Assembly (NCBI RefSeq): GCF_000014565.1
Contig: NC_008268.1
Span: forward strand, 682,001 to 746,000
Direction of reading: 5' to 3'
From: Rhodococcus jostii RHA1
Lineage (GTDB): Bacteria > Actinomycetota > Actinomycetes > Mycobacteriales > Mycobacteriaceae
Length of the DNA: 64,000 bases
Shown: piece after piece, positions 47,128 to 55,334 of the stretch
Numbering within the stretch: the stretch's first letter is position 1
How the letters are laid out: every line of letters starts with the position of its first letter
Translations under genes and position numbers: made by a program
Notes under the pieces: model-generated
Database searches by the model: none
Told to the model about the DNA's origin: nothing
The model's input: only the letters and a program-made list of their open reading frames with translations

Positions 47128-47826
47128 ATGGCGGCCGACAGCAAGAGCGAGCAGGTATACGCGCAGCTCAGAGAGAGCATCCTTGACGGGACCCTGCGCC
47201 CCGGGGAGTCCCTGAGCGTGATCAGCATCGGCGAGCGCTTCTCCGCTTCACGCACTCCGGTGCGTCGCGCGCTGTTGCAGCTCGAGACCGAAGGCCTGGT
47301 CTCGCTCGTCGACCGACAGGGGGTCCGCGTCGCGCCGATCTCCATCCAGGGGGTGCGAGACCTGTTCGAACTGCGGATGTTGCTCGAAGCGGCAGCGGTA
47401 CGGATGGTCGCCGACAACATCGACTCGGTTCCCGCGGGACGACAGGCCTTCACGGAAATCCTCGACGGACTAGACCAACTCGCAGATCAGGCGCCGTCCG
47501 ACCAGCGACGTGACCGGTTCTACGAGCTCGCCGAGGCATTCGACCAGGCCGTCATCGCGCACACCCGCAACGAGCACCTCGCCCGCTCCATCGCCGAGTT
47601 GCGCCCCCACAGTGCCCGACTGCGCATCATCGCGCACTCGCGCCCCCAACGCCTCGACACCTCCCTCACCGAGCACCGGACCATGTGCCGGGCAATCCTC
47701 GCCGGCGACGGCGACGCCGCGGCCACCGCATGCACTGATCACCTCGCCGAGACCCAGCGCACGATCCTCGATGCCGTCATCAACCCTGCTGGATCGGGCG
47801 TGCCCGTCCAGCTGATCACCGCGTGA
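47128..47826 (+). CDS. GntR-family regulator, FCD subfamily
   Basis: 232 residues from the ATG at 47128. Winged HTH: QVYAQLRESILDGTLRPGESLSVISIGERFSASRTPVRRALLQLETEGLVSLVDRQGVRV. FCD ligand domain: VRDLFELRMLLEAAAVRMVAD, FDQAVIAHTRNEHLARSIAEL and LTEHRTMCRAILAGDGDAAATACTDHLAET, with Asp/His residues that bind metal and a carboxylic-acid ligand in relatives. It very probably controls the divergent carrier and, by the shared site, the enzyme operon. A long upstream extension of this frame is antisense to the carrier. Confidence 0.93.
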   Translation: MAADSKSEQVYAQLRESILDGTLRPGESLSVISIGERFSASRTPVRRALLQLETEGLVSLVDRQGVRVAPISIQGVRDLFELRMLLEAAAVRMVADNIDSVPAGRQAFTEILDGLDQLADQAPSDQRRDRFYELAEAFDQAVIAHTRNEHLARSIAELRPHSARLRIIAHSRPQRLDTSLTEHRTMCRAILAGDGDAAATACTDHLAETQRTILDAVINPAGSGVPVQLITA

Positions 47827-47925
47827 CGACAGTTCGGTTCCGATCGGCAACCTGAGCGGAGCCTCGATCGAACCAGACGCGTATCTGCGAATTGGCCACC
47901 GAACCGTGCGAGTTAGGCCTGTCGT

Positions 47926-48232
47926 ATGACCGAGAATCCGGGAACTCGCACGCTTTTGACTACTGGCGACACGGTGATGTTCCACCCCGAAGGGGTCTCG
48001 AAGTTCAAAATCCTCAACATCGATGAGGACGGCCATGCACTCATCGAGTCCCTTGCTGAACAGCCCAGGTAAATACGCCTTCAGCGTCGCGGTGAAGTTT
48101 CTCGTCCCGGCGAAGTCCTGATCGTCGCTCGACCCTGGCCAAGAGGTCGACTTCGAGTGGCAGAAGCCAACCGGCACGGTAGTGGACTTCACATTTGTAG
48201 CCACTCAGGTACGACCCGTCCAGGCCGATTAA
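47926..48232 (+). pseudogene. Hypothetical protein, frameshift plus stop
   Basis: Starts MTENPGTRTLLTTGDTVMFHPEGVSKFKILNIDEDGHALIESLAEQP, then one extra C near 48065 causes a TAA. The next frame continues GKYAFSVAVKFLVPAKS, a TGA at 48119-48121, and SSLDPGQEVDFEWQKPTGTVVDFTFVATQVRPVQAD to TAA. So about 101 residues with two lesions. The end resembles a piece of the gene split by the IS21 element (VGDLIDFEWKKS with DLLYQATQ), so the two may be relatives. Confidence 0.55.
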
Positions 48233-48311
48233 CGATCCCCACGCGGCACGGCGAACCCTACGGGGATTCCGGTGTGCTATCGAATCCGAACGCTCGATCG
48301 CAGCAAGTCGG

Positions 48312-48906
48312 TCACTGGTGTTGACCACGCTGTGTGCAGAGCTCACTGATCGGATAACTGACCGAGTCGTCTACGCGGTCGATCCAGACGGCGTTTCCAT
48401 CCCGGACGTCAGGCTTGAAAAGCAGCAAGGGGCTGCGGCTCGATATGGGCCACAGGACGAATTCGTAGCCTGAGAGCCAGTCCTGAACCGCCTCTGCGAT
48501 CTCGGCCGTCGCGGTCTCAACGTTTTGTCTCGTATGGGATGCCGAATCCGAATCCGCTCGGAATGTCCACACCATTGGTCCGGGCCTCGACGGCATTGAG
48601 TCCGATAGTCCATGCCGGGATCTCGTCCGTGGTGTCTTCTCTTGTCCACATGAGTGAGCTGTACTTGTCGAATTCGCTGAAGCACTGAGTATCCCGGCCG
48701 ACTGCACGGCACGCCTAGACGAAATGAGTAGGTGCGTCGGCGGCATCTCGGCATCGAGGTTAAGTCGCCACCTAAGCTTTCGCGGCAACGGTGGTTGAGT
48801 CCACGCCTGTGTCGCTTGGTACAGCAAGTCTTTCGGAGCGTCTGCGGCGGATTTCTTCCACTCGAAGTCGATCAGATCGCCGACACTGAGTTCGAAGGCG
48901 CTTTCC
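48312..48906 (-). pseudogene. Hypothetical gene split by the IS21 element, also frameshifted
   Basis: On the minus strand, coding sequence runs from the other side of the IS (54560 to 54494: TQEPVTAAAVRVLTATQAEE) straight into 48906 (SAFELSVGDLIDFEWKKSAADAPKDLLYQATQAW) when the 4-base target duplication is counted once. It then continues in shifted frames as CFSEFDKYSSLMWTREDTTDEIPAWTIGLNAVEA and VETATAEIAEAVQDWLSGYEFVLWP to LCTQRGQHQ. At least two frameshifts. No family recognised. Confidence 0.6.
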
Positions 48907-48960
48907 TGACGGCGCTCGCTGAAAATGCTCAGTTCTGCTTACCGAAAGTGCTCACCCGTG
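48907..48960. repeat. Left terminal repeat of the IS21 element
   Basis: 54 bases, TGACGGCGCTCG at the tip and two internal copies of a GAAA(A/G)TGCTCA word that IS21 transposases bind. Pairs with 54436-54489. Confidence 0.85.
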
Positions 48961-49044
48961 TGGCTCCGCCGATGAGGGCGGGTCTCCCTCGATGCTGGTG
49001 GTCTCTGACCACACACCAGCGATTCGAGGGAGACCCGCAATCTC

Positions 49045-50420
49045 ATGCTGACATGGGAGGAAGACGTGGAACTACATGCACTGCACAAACAGGGCTGGAC
49101 GATCTCGGCGATCGCCCGCCACACCGGCCGCAACCGCCGCACCATCCGCAACTACATCAACGGTGTCACCACCCCCGGTATCCGCAAACCCGCACGTGAG
49201 GACCCCTTCGAACCGTTCGTCGAGTACGTCACCTGCCGGCTGGCCGAGGACCCGCACCTGTGGGCCCGCACCCTGTGCGACGAGCTCGAAGAGCTCGGCT
49301 ACCGGTTGTCGTATCCGACGCTGACCCGGCAGATCCGCGACCGCAAACTCCGCCCGGTGTGCGAGGCCTGCGCGAACGCCACCGACCGGGCGAACGCGAT
49401 GATCGACCATCCGCCCGGCGAGGAAACTCAGTGGGACTGGGTCGATCTGCCGAATCCACCCGCCTCCTGGGGCTGGGGCGGGATGGCGCACCTGCTGGTC
49501 GGGTCCCTGGCGCATTCGGGGCGCTGGCGCGGGATCCTGGCACCGGCGATGACCCAACCGCACCTGGTCGACGGCCTCGACCGGGTCAGCCGCCAGCTCG
49601 GCGGCGTGACGAGGGTGTGGCGGTTCGATCGGATGGCCACCGTCTGCCATCCCGAGTCGGGCCGGGTGACCGCGAGCTTCGCCGGCGTCGCGAAGCACTA
49701 CGGCGTCTCGGTGGCGATCTGCCCACCCAAAGCCGGGAACCGCAAAGGTGTCGTCGAGAAGGCCAATCATACTGCCGCGCAACGATTGTCACGCACCCTG
49801 CCCGACGACGTCACCGTCGAACAGGCCCAACAACGCGTGGACGAGTTCTGCCGGCTGCGGGGCGACACCCGGATGCGGGCCACCGCCGACGGCAAGGCCT
49901 CGGTGGCGACGGTGGCGGCCGCCGAACCGTTGACCGCGCTGCCGGCCACGCCGATCCGGCGATCCTCACCGAACCCCGGACCGCATCGCGGCAAGCGCTG
50001 GTCTCCTACCGCGGCAACCGGTACTCGGTGCCCCCGGAGCTGGCGTCGGCGCAGGTCACCGTCACCCAAGTCCTCGGATCGGAGGTGATCGACATCGTCA
50101 CCACCGCGCAGATCACCATCGCCCGCCACCGCCTGGCCCCGGACGGCGCCGGGGTGATCGTCCGCGATCACGGTCATGTCTACGCGCTCGAGCAAGTGGC
50201 CATGGCCGCCGCCGGGTCCGCCGGGCGCCCGCACCGTCGGAAGGAACGCATCCCACCCGGACCCGCCGCGATCGAGGCCGCGGACGTGTTGCGCCGCAAC
50301 ATCACCGGACCGGCCACCACAACATCGAGTGCGGTCGCACCCTCGGCTGCAACGGCCTCGACGGTCATCGACCTGTCCACCTACGAGCGGGCCGCCCGCG
50401 GAAGGAACACCCTCGCATGA
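49045..50420 (+). pseudogene. istA: IS21 transposase IstA, one frameshift
   Basis: HTH at the start (EDVELHALHKQGWTISAIARHTGRNRRTIRNYI), then a DDE core with QWDWVDLPN, WRFDRMATVCH and the glutamate in KGVVEKANHTAAQR. After LTALPATP, near 49953, one base is missing and the frame continues as PAILTEPRTASRQALVSYRGNRYSVPPELA to the tail. Apart from that it is full length (about 458 residues). Its end overlaps the istB start by 4 bases (ATGA). Confidence 0.87.
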
Positions 50421-51084
50421 CCACCACCCCGATCCCCGATGCGGTGCCGGCGCCGAACACCGCCGAGGCGGCCAGCCTCTACCAACGCCTGCGCGGCCAT
50501 CTGGCGGTGCTCAAACTCCACGACGCCGCCGAAGCCCTGCCCGCGGTCCTCGACCGCGCGCAACAGACCAACCTGTCGATGACCGCCACCCTGGAGGAGT
50601 TGCTCTCGATCGAGGTCGACGCTACCGAGGCCCGCCGACTCGCCGGACGATTGCGGTTTGCGTGCCTGCCGACACCAGCGTCGCTCGAGGACTTCGATTT
50701 CGACGCCGCCGCGGGCCTCGACCGGAAGCTGATCGCCGAGCTCGGGACCTGCCGCTACCTCGAAACCGCGACGAACCTGCTGCTCATCGGCCCGCCGGGG
50801 GTCGGCAAGACACACCTCGCGGTCGGGCTCGCGCGGGCCGCGGTGCACGCCGGCTACCGCACCTACTTCACCACCGCCGCCGACCTCGCCGCCCGCTGCC
50901 ACCGGGCCGCGATCGAGGGCCGGTGGGCGACGACGATGCGGTTCTTCGCCGGCCCCACCCTGCTGGTCGTCGACGAACTGGGCTATCTCCCGTTGCCCGG
51001 CGGGCGGCGTCGGCGCTGTTTCAGGTTGTCACGCAACGGTATTTGAAGACCTCGATCATCATGACGACAAACCGCAGTGTCGGC
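50417..51084 (+). pseudogene. istB: IS21 helper ATPase IstB, 5' part, frameshifted and split
   Basis: N-terminal domain and AAA+ core: Walker A GPPGVGKTHLA at residues 125-135, Walker B LLVVDELGYL. Near 51000 one base is lost (LPLPGG, then AASALFQVVTQRYLKTSIIMTTNRSVG in the next frame). After the codon for the last Gly at 51084 the nested element begins. The 3' part resumes at 54254. Confidence 0.87.
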
Positions 51085-51131
51085 AAAGCGCACAGGTTCG
51101 TGCGAACGTGTGCACGGTGACGCCTGAATTA

Positions 51132-52745
51132 TCACAGGTCCGCGAGCAGGGTGGGATCGACGCGGTCGGCGAAGTAGGCCAGGACGCCCTCGGCGCTCAT
51201 GCCGTAGGTGGTGGCAATCAGATTGGGATCGTGGCTGTTGGTCAAGGCCAGCAGTCGGGAGGCGCGCAGGGTGGAGATCGTGGTGTCGGCGGGGTCGAGG
51301 AGGTGGCCGAGGTAGGGCTGGGATGCCGGTGTCCGCCCGGATCGGGTGATCTTGGTGACGATGACGTGGGGATTGTGGGTGCCGGATCTGCGGTGCTCGA
51401 GGCATCGGGTCAGTGCGGCCCAGGTCGCCGGGTCGAGCGGGATCGGTTGTGGGCGGCGGCCGAGCCGAACCGTGCGGTGCTGGTGATCGATGTCGGCGAG
51501 CTGCAGGTGACGCAGTTCGTGCTGTGAGGCACCGTGGATCAACGCCATCAGGCCGACGAGGGCCTCGTTCGGCGCCACCTCGGTTGATGTGCACCAGCGC
51601 GTGAACAGTTCGCGCTGTCGCGAGCGCGGCAGGGTCCGTCCATGGAATCCGCGGGGCTTGCGCACGCGCAGCTCGGCGGTGGGATCGATCAGGATGAGCT
51701 TGCTGCGGCGAGCGAAGCGGAAGAAGTGGCGAAGTCCGCCCAGGCGGCCGCCGGCCGACGAGACCTCGGCGAGGTAGTTCTCGATCACGGCCTTGTCGAC
51801 CTGCGCCCAGTCCTCGATTCCGCGTCCGACGAGATGGCATGACAGGTCCCGGATCTGGGCCAATCGCTTGTCGATGGTGGTGTCGGTGCGGGGTCGGGTC
51901 CCGGCGCGGCGGGCGCGGTCTCGTTCGTCGAGCATTGCGCGTTCGAACGCGGCGACGGCGGGCCGCAACGGTTCGGGCACGGCCTGCACGCGTCGCGCCC
52001 GGCGGCCGGCCGCGAGCCGCTGCGACTGGTCGGTGGGCAGGGCAAGAGCGCGGGCGGTGAAGAAGTCCTCGAGCGTCTTCGCGAGCGACCCGATCGAGCG
52101 GCCGGGGATGCGGGCCCGGTCGAGTAAGGTCTGCGGCATTGCCCGTGGCTCGGTGCGCAGCAGTGCCCCGAGCTGACTCACCAGACGTGTCGCCTGCCCC
52201 GGACAGTACCGATCTGCAACGTGGATGGTGAAGTCCCACAGCCAATTCGGCGGATCATCCAGTTCGGCGAGGAGGTGTTCGGCGCGGGTGTAGGGGCGTT
52301 GGGGGCGGCGTTGCCAGCAGCGGTTGCACAGCCTCGCCCCGCCGCCGCGGATCACGCGCCCGCATTCGGTGCATGCGGCGGCCGGCTTCGGCGCCGACCC
52401 CGGGTGTGAGCACGGTCCGCACCAACCGGTGTGTTCGCGTAAGTAGCCGTCGCGGCCGCAACGCGGACAGCGTCGGCGGGCGGCGGCGAGGTCGTGACGG
52501 CGGCGGCACCGCAGGCACCGGGTCTCGCCCTTGCGGCGCACGACGGCACCGCAGTCGTGGCAGGTGCGCGAACACGACCGGCATCGCCCGGTGTCCGGAC
52601 TCAAGACCCGCTCGATCCCGCAACGGGGACACGGCGACTTCGCCGCAGCGGCGACCGCGTTGCGCCAGCACCGGCAGCACAAATCGCGGCCGAGTCGGCC
52701 CCGCGGCCGACCGCAGCGGGTGCAGTCCCCGACTTTCGTCGTCAC
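51132..52745 (-). CDS. Zinc-ribbon array fused to a degenerate integrase domain
   Basis: 537 residues from GTG at 52745, which overlaps the upstream stop (GTGA). The first 150 residues hold many CxxC pairs (GDCTRCGRP, CCRCW, SPCPRCG, CRSCSRTCHDCG, CLRCRRRH, RCPRCGRDG, CGPCS, ACTECGR, LCNRCW), enough for four or more zinc ribbons. Then comes an arm/core-binding-like helical part (IDKRLAQIRDLSCHLVG) and an integrase-fold end. At the usual box-I arginine it reads GASQHELRHLQLADID, and the H-x-x-R/H...Y end is TLRASRLLALTNSHD...LAYF, so most catalytic residues are lost. Likely an accessory DNA-binding subunit. Confidence 0.75.
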   Translation of the reverse strand: MTTKVGDCTRCGRPRGRLGRDLCCRCWRNAVAAAAKSPCPRCGIERVLSPDTGRCRSCSRTCHDCGAVVRRKGETRCLRCRRRHDLAAARRRCPRCGRDGYLREHTGWCGPCSHPGSAPKPAAACTECGRVIRGGGARLCNRCWQRRPQRPYTRAEHLLAELDDPPNWLWDFTIHVADRYCPGQATRLVSQLGALLRTEPRAMPQTLLDRARIPGRSIGSLAKTLEDFFTARALALPTDQSQRLAAGRRARRVQAVPEPLRPAVAAFERAMLDERDRARRAGTRPRTDTTIDKRLAQIRDLSCHLVGRGIEDWAQVDKAVIENYLAEVSSAGGRLGGLRHFFRFARRSKLILIDPTAELRVRKPRGFHGRTLPRSRQRELFTRWCTSTEVAPNEALVGLMALIHGASQHELRHLQLADIDHQHRTVRLGRRPQPIPLDPATWAALTRCLEHRRSGTHNPHVIVTKITRSGRTPASQPYLGHLLDPADTTISTLRASRLLALTNSHDPNLIATTYGMSAEGVLAYFADRVDPTLLADL

Positions 52746-53062
52746 ACCGGCGGCATCGACCGGCCGCCGACTCGCCGCGCCGCGGGCTCCGATGCTGTCG
52801 GCGCCGAGGGCTCGGCGGGGACCCGATCGGGCGTGGTGTCGAGGTCGAACAGGTCGTTCGGGGTGCAGTCGAGCGCAGCGCACAACGCCAGTAGCGTGCT
52901 GAGCTTGATCTGCGAGGGTTCCTTGGTGAACAACGCCGACACCGACGCCGACGACAGCTCGAGTCCGCCGCGTTCGGCGAGCAGACGGCGCAGCTGGGTG
53001 CCGGTCCATACTTCCCGTTGCGCCGCGGCCATCCGCAGTTTCCATCTAATGTGCATCATCAT
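52742..53062 (-). CDS. XRE-family HTH protein of the recombinase trio
   Basis: 106 residues from an ATG at 53062, inside the end of the recombinase gene (17-base overlap). HTH region GTQLRRLLAERGGLELSSASVSALFTKEPSQIKLSTLLALCAALDCTPNDLFDLD is typical of the small Xre/cI-like group (also seen in YozG-type proteins). The remaining 40 residues are proline- and alanine-rich. Probably regulates the element or bends its ends. Confidence 0.82.
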   Translation of the reverse strand: MMMHIRWKLRMAAAQREVWTGTQLRRLLAERGGLELSSASVSALFTKEPSQIKLSTLLALCAALDCTPNDLFDLDTTPDRVPAEPSAPTASEPAARRVGGRSMPPV

Positions 53063-54107
53063 CTCCCTGCAGGAACGCGACGGTGTCGGACACCGCGCTG
53101 CGGTAGGCGTCCTCGATGAACGTCTCCGACGGACGGACGTACCGCATCGTCGATCCCACCGTCCAGTGCCCTAACATCTGTTGTATCGCAACGAGATCGA
53201 CTCCTCGTTCGTAGTTGTGGGTGGCGCATGCCCGGCGCAGCGCGTGCGGGCTGAACCGGTCCGCCGGCGAGCAGTGCTCGAGATCCTGCAGATACCGCAG
53301 ACGGTTGCGGATCGTGCCTCGGGCCATCGCACCACCACTCTGATCGCAGAACAACACCGCCGATTCCGGCAACTTCGGTCGTACATCCTCGAGATACCAC
53401 CGCACCACCAGATCGAGGTGGTCGAGCATCGGAACCCACCGCGGCCGCGGCCCGGAGGTGCGGGCACCCTTGCCGAACCGCACATGCAACTTCCCGAACG
53501 GGCCCCGCCCGAAGTAGACGTCCGCGATCTCGAGTTTGGACGCCTCATCGGAGCGCAACCCGGCGTGATACAAGGTCCGGAACAGCGCATAATCCCGGGC
53601 CGCTGGCGCGTACTTGCGAGCCGAGCCGATCCGTTCCTTGAGGAAGTCGAAGAAGACGGCCACCCGACTCACGCTCGGAGGTGGAAGCAGCCTCGGTGAA
53701 TCGTCACCGACATGACGGCTCGCATTGAACTCGTCGATCGGGTTCGTCAACCGCACCCCGAACATCGCCTCGATCACCCCGGCGCGGCGGGTGATCAGGA
53801 ACCGGTGAAAACTGCTCAGCGCCTGCACATATCTGCGTCGAGTCGACGCCAGCAAGCCGTCCGCGGCCATCGCTCCGACCACTCGATCGACATCGTCGGC
53901 GGTGGCCTCCCACACCGGTTTGCCCAGCGCCGCCAGCATCCGCTCGAGCTCACCTGTCTCGTTCTCGATGGTCACCGCGCTGAAGCCTCGGACCACCCGC
54001 GAGGTCACGAACGCCTCGACGCATTCGAGTTGAAAGGTCAGCGGATCGGTCGACGCGTGGGCGACCTCGACCGTCCTGCCCTGCACCACACGAAATGTGT
54101 GACTCAT
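53046..54107 (-). CDS. Tyrosine recombinase (integrase) of the nested element
   Basis: 353 residues from ATG at 54107 (the frame is open to 54251 but the first 48 codons look non-coding). SAM-like core-binding domain about 15-140 (FQLECVEAFVTSRVVRGFSAVTIENETGELERML), catalytic domain with Arg in YHAGLRSDEASKLEIADV, Lys in RFGKGARTSG, H-x-x-R in SPHALRRACATHNY and His-Tyr in MLGHWTVGSTMRYV. All six catalytic positions seem present, so it should be active. First gene of the trio. Confidence 0.9.
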   Translation of the reverse strand: MSHTFRVVQGRTVEVAHASTDPLTFQLECVEAFVTSRVVRGFSAVTIENETGELERMLAALGKPVWEATADDVDRVVGAMAADGLLASTRRRYVQALSSFHRFLITRRAGVIEAMFGVRLTNPIDEFNASRHVGDDSPRLLPPPSVSRVAVFFDFLKERIGSARKYAPAARDYALFRTLYHAGLRSDEASKLEIADVYFGRGPFGKLHVRFGKGARTSGPRPRWVPMLDHLDLVVRWYLEDVRPKLPESAVLFCDQSGGAMARGTIRNRLRYLQDLEHCSPADRFSPHALRRACATHNYERGVDLVAIQQMLGHWTVGSTMRYVRPSETFIEDAYRSAVSDTVAFLQGDDDAH

Positions 54108-54123
54108 ACCACATAGGTTAAGG

Positions 54124-54144
54124 CCACCTTGCTCGTCAAGGTGG
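54124..54144. promoter_or_regulatory. Perfect inverted repeat upstream of the recombinase start
   Basis: 8-base arms (ccaccttg / caaggtgg) around a 5-base spacer, 17-37 bases before the recombinase ATG. Could be the XRE protein's operator or a hairpin in the leader. Confidence 0.5.
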
Positions 54145-54253
54145 TACCGACACGAATGGAATCCCACCTCGAAAACAGTGGACTCCCCAAACCGGGCTGA
54201 ATGACCAGCTCGCAGGCAATTTCCGAGAGAACGAACGTATGCCACTTCCAATC

Positions 54254-54427
54254 GAGTGGGGTCAGGTCCTCGGTGACACCACCGTCGCCGCGGCCATGCT
54301 CGACCGGCTCCTGCACCGGTCCGTGGTGCTCAATCTGGACGGGGACTCCTACCGCCTTCGGGATCATCACGCCCGCTCCGAAAACCTCCGCAAAGCCACC
54401 ACCACACCCCGCCAACCGCTACAGTAA
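54254..54427 (+). pseudogene. istB: IstB, 3' part after the nested element
   Basis: EWGQVLGDTTVAAAMLDRLLHRSVVLNLDGDSYRLRDHHARSENLRK is the normal IstB C-terminus, ending at TAA 54427. It joins in frame to the part that ends at 51084. Confidence 0.88.
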
Positions 54428-54435
54428 TCACCGCT

Positions 54436-54489
54436 CACGGGTGGGCACTTTCACCGAGCAAGTCTGAGCACTTTCGCCGAGCGTCGTCA
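54436..54489. repeat. Right terminal repeat of the IS21 element
   Basis: Inverted partner of 48907-48960, again with two copies of the TGAGCACTTTC-type word and ending GTCGTCA before the ttcc duplication. Confidence 0.85.
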
Positions 54490-54628
54490 TTCCTCCGCTT
54501 GAGTAGCCGTCAGGACCCGCACTGCCGCAGCGGTAACCGGCTCCTGGGTGGATCGTTGGTGCGGCCACTAGCGTCAAGGGGGAAACTGACGACCGACGAG
54601 CCGAAGCCGTGTCGAGAGTGCCAGGGTG

Positions 54629-55324
54629 TCAGGCGACGGAGTGTGTGACTGATGCACGGTAGGTGTCGGCGACGGCGTCCGGGGGAATGGACACATGGAT
54701 GGTCGCTGTCCATTCCGTGGGGCACGGCGAGATGCGGGCGGTCTGGACGACTACGGGCGTAGCTGCCAGCGTGCGCGGGCCGGGCGAGGTACTGCATCCG
54801 ATGGAAGTGGAGGCGTACACGGCCGCGCCGGCTGGGATTATTCGTCCCGTTCTTGTGCCTACGAAGTCCGTCATCTGCACGGTGGAGATCCACGTCGGCG
54901 CGGTGAGCAGACGCAGGTCGGTTATCGCTACCAGCGTGGAGCCTTGCACCGTGGTTCCCGGATTCGATGCCCCCATAACGAACCCGCCGACCGTGGTGAT
55001 GGCGAGCAAGCCCGTTTCCGCGGCTGCCACCATCGCCCCCGGTGTGGGTGCGACTGCTGCTGGTGTGCTGGTTGTCGACGGCGTTGCAGTTGCCACGACG
55101 GGCGGCGTGCTGGCCGCTGCATCGCCGGCGGTGGGCACCACCGTGGTGCTGGCGGAGACTGACGTCGGCGCCGGGGTCGTCGTGGTGGTGGCTGGGACTG
55201 GTGTCGTCGTCGCAGGGGTAGCGAGGGGCGTCGTTGCCGGGGGTGTCGTTTCCTGCGCGTGCGCGGCGGCTGCACCGGCAACGAGGAACGCGACCGTCAG
55301 TAGAATAATCGCTGGACGTGTCAT
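54629..55324 (-). CDS. Secreted WxL-like surface protein, Thr/Pro/Ala-rich
   Basis: 231 residues. Signal peptide (AIILLTVAFLVAGAAAAHA), then about 75 residues of TTPxxTTPVPATTTTTPAP-type linker that would be extended and possibly glycosylated, then a C-terminal domain (TTVGGFVMGASNPGTTVQGSTLVAITDLRLLTAPTWISTVQMTDFVGTRTGRIIPAGAAVYAS) ending YRASVTHSVA. The W...F...IPA..V.Y pattern and ending match the WxL fold in the neighbouring gene. Third gene of the operon, 10 bases after the second. Confidence 0.72.
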   Translation of the reverse strand: MTRPAIILLTVAFLVAGAAAAHAQETTPPATTPLATPATTTPVPATTTTTPAPTSVSASTTVVPTAGDAAASTPPVVATATPSTTSTPAAVAPTPGAMVAAAETGLLAITTVGGFVMGASNPGTTVQGSTLVAITDLRLLTAPTWISTVQMTDFVGTRTGRIIPAGAAVYASTSIGCSTSPGPRTLAATPVVVQTARISPCPTEWTATIHVSIPPDAVADTYRASVTHSVA

Positions 55325-55334
55325 TGCGGGTTCC

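Larger units (their letters stand above)
51085..54253 (-). mobile_element. Nested three-gene tyrosine-recombinase element, 3169 bp
   Basis: The istB reading TTNRSVG / EWGQVLGDTTVAAAMLDRLL is cut exactly between 51084 and 54254. What lies between carries only three minus-strand genes with overlapping ends. No terminal inverted repeats and no target duplication are visible. An 11-base direct repeat cgaacgt(g/a)tgc lies 18 bases inside the left end (51103) and 11 bases inside the right end (54242). This layout, a clean cut with recombinase-only cargo, resembles Tn554-like and recombinase-in-trio elements. Confidence 0.8.
48907..54489 (+). mobile_element. IS21-family element with nested insertion, 5583 bp
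   Basis: Both ends begin with TGACG and match as 54-base imperfect inverted repeats (42 of 54 positions). Outside them is the 4-base direct repeat ttcc at 48903-48906 and 54490-54493, the expected IS21 target duplication. Inside are istA and istB in the usual order with overlapping ends. The size without the nested part would be 2414 bp, normal for the family. Both genes carry frameshifts and istB is split, so the copy is not autonomous now. Confidence 0.9.

Noticed and set aside
48119..48121. In-frame TGA in the 47.9 kb pseudogene as a selenocysteine codon
   Set aside because: There is a separate frameshift upstream and no sign of a SECIS hairpin or redox context, so simple decay is more likely.
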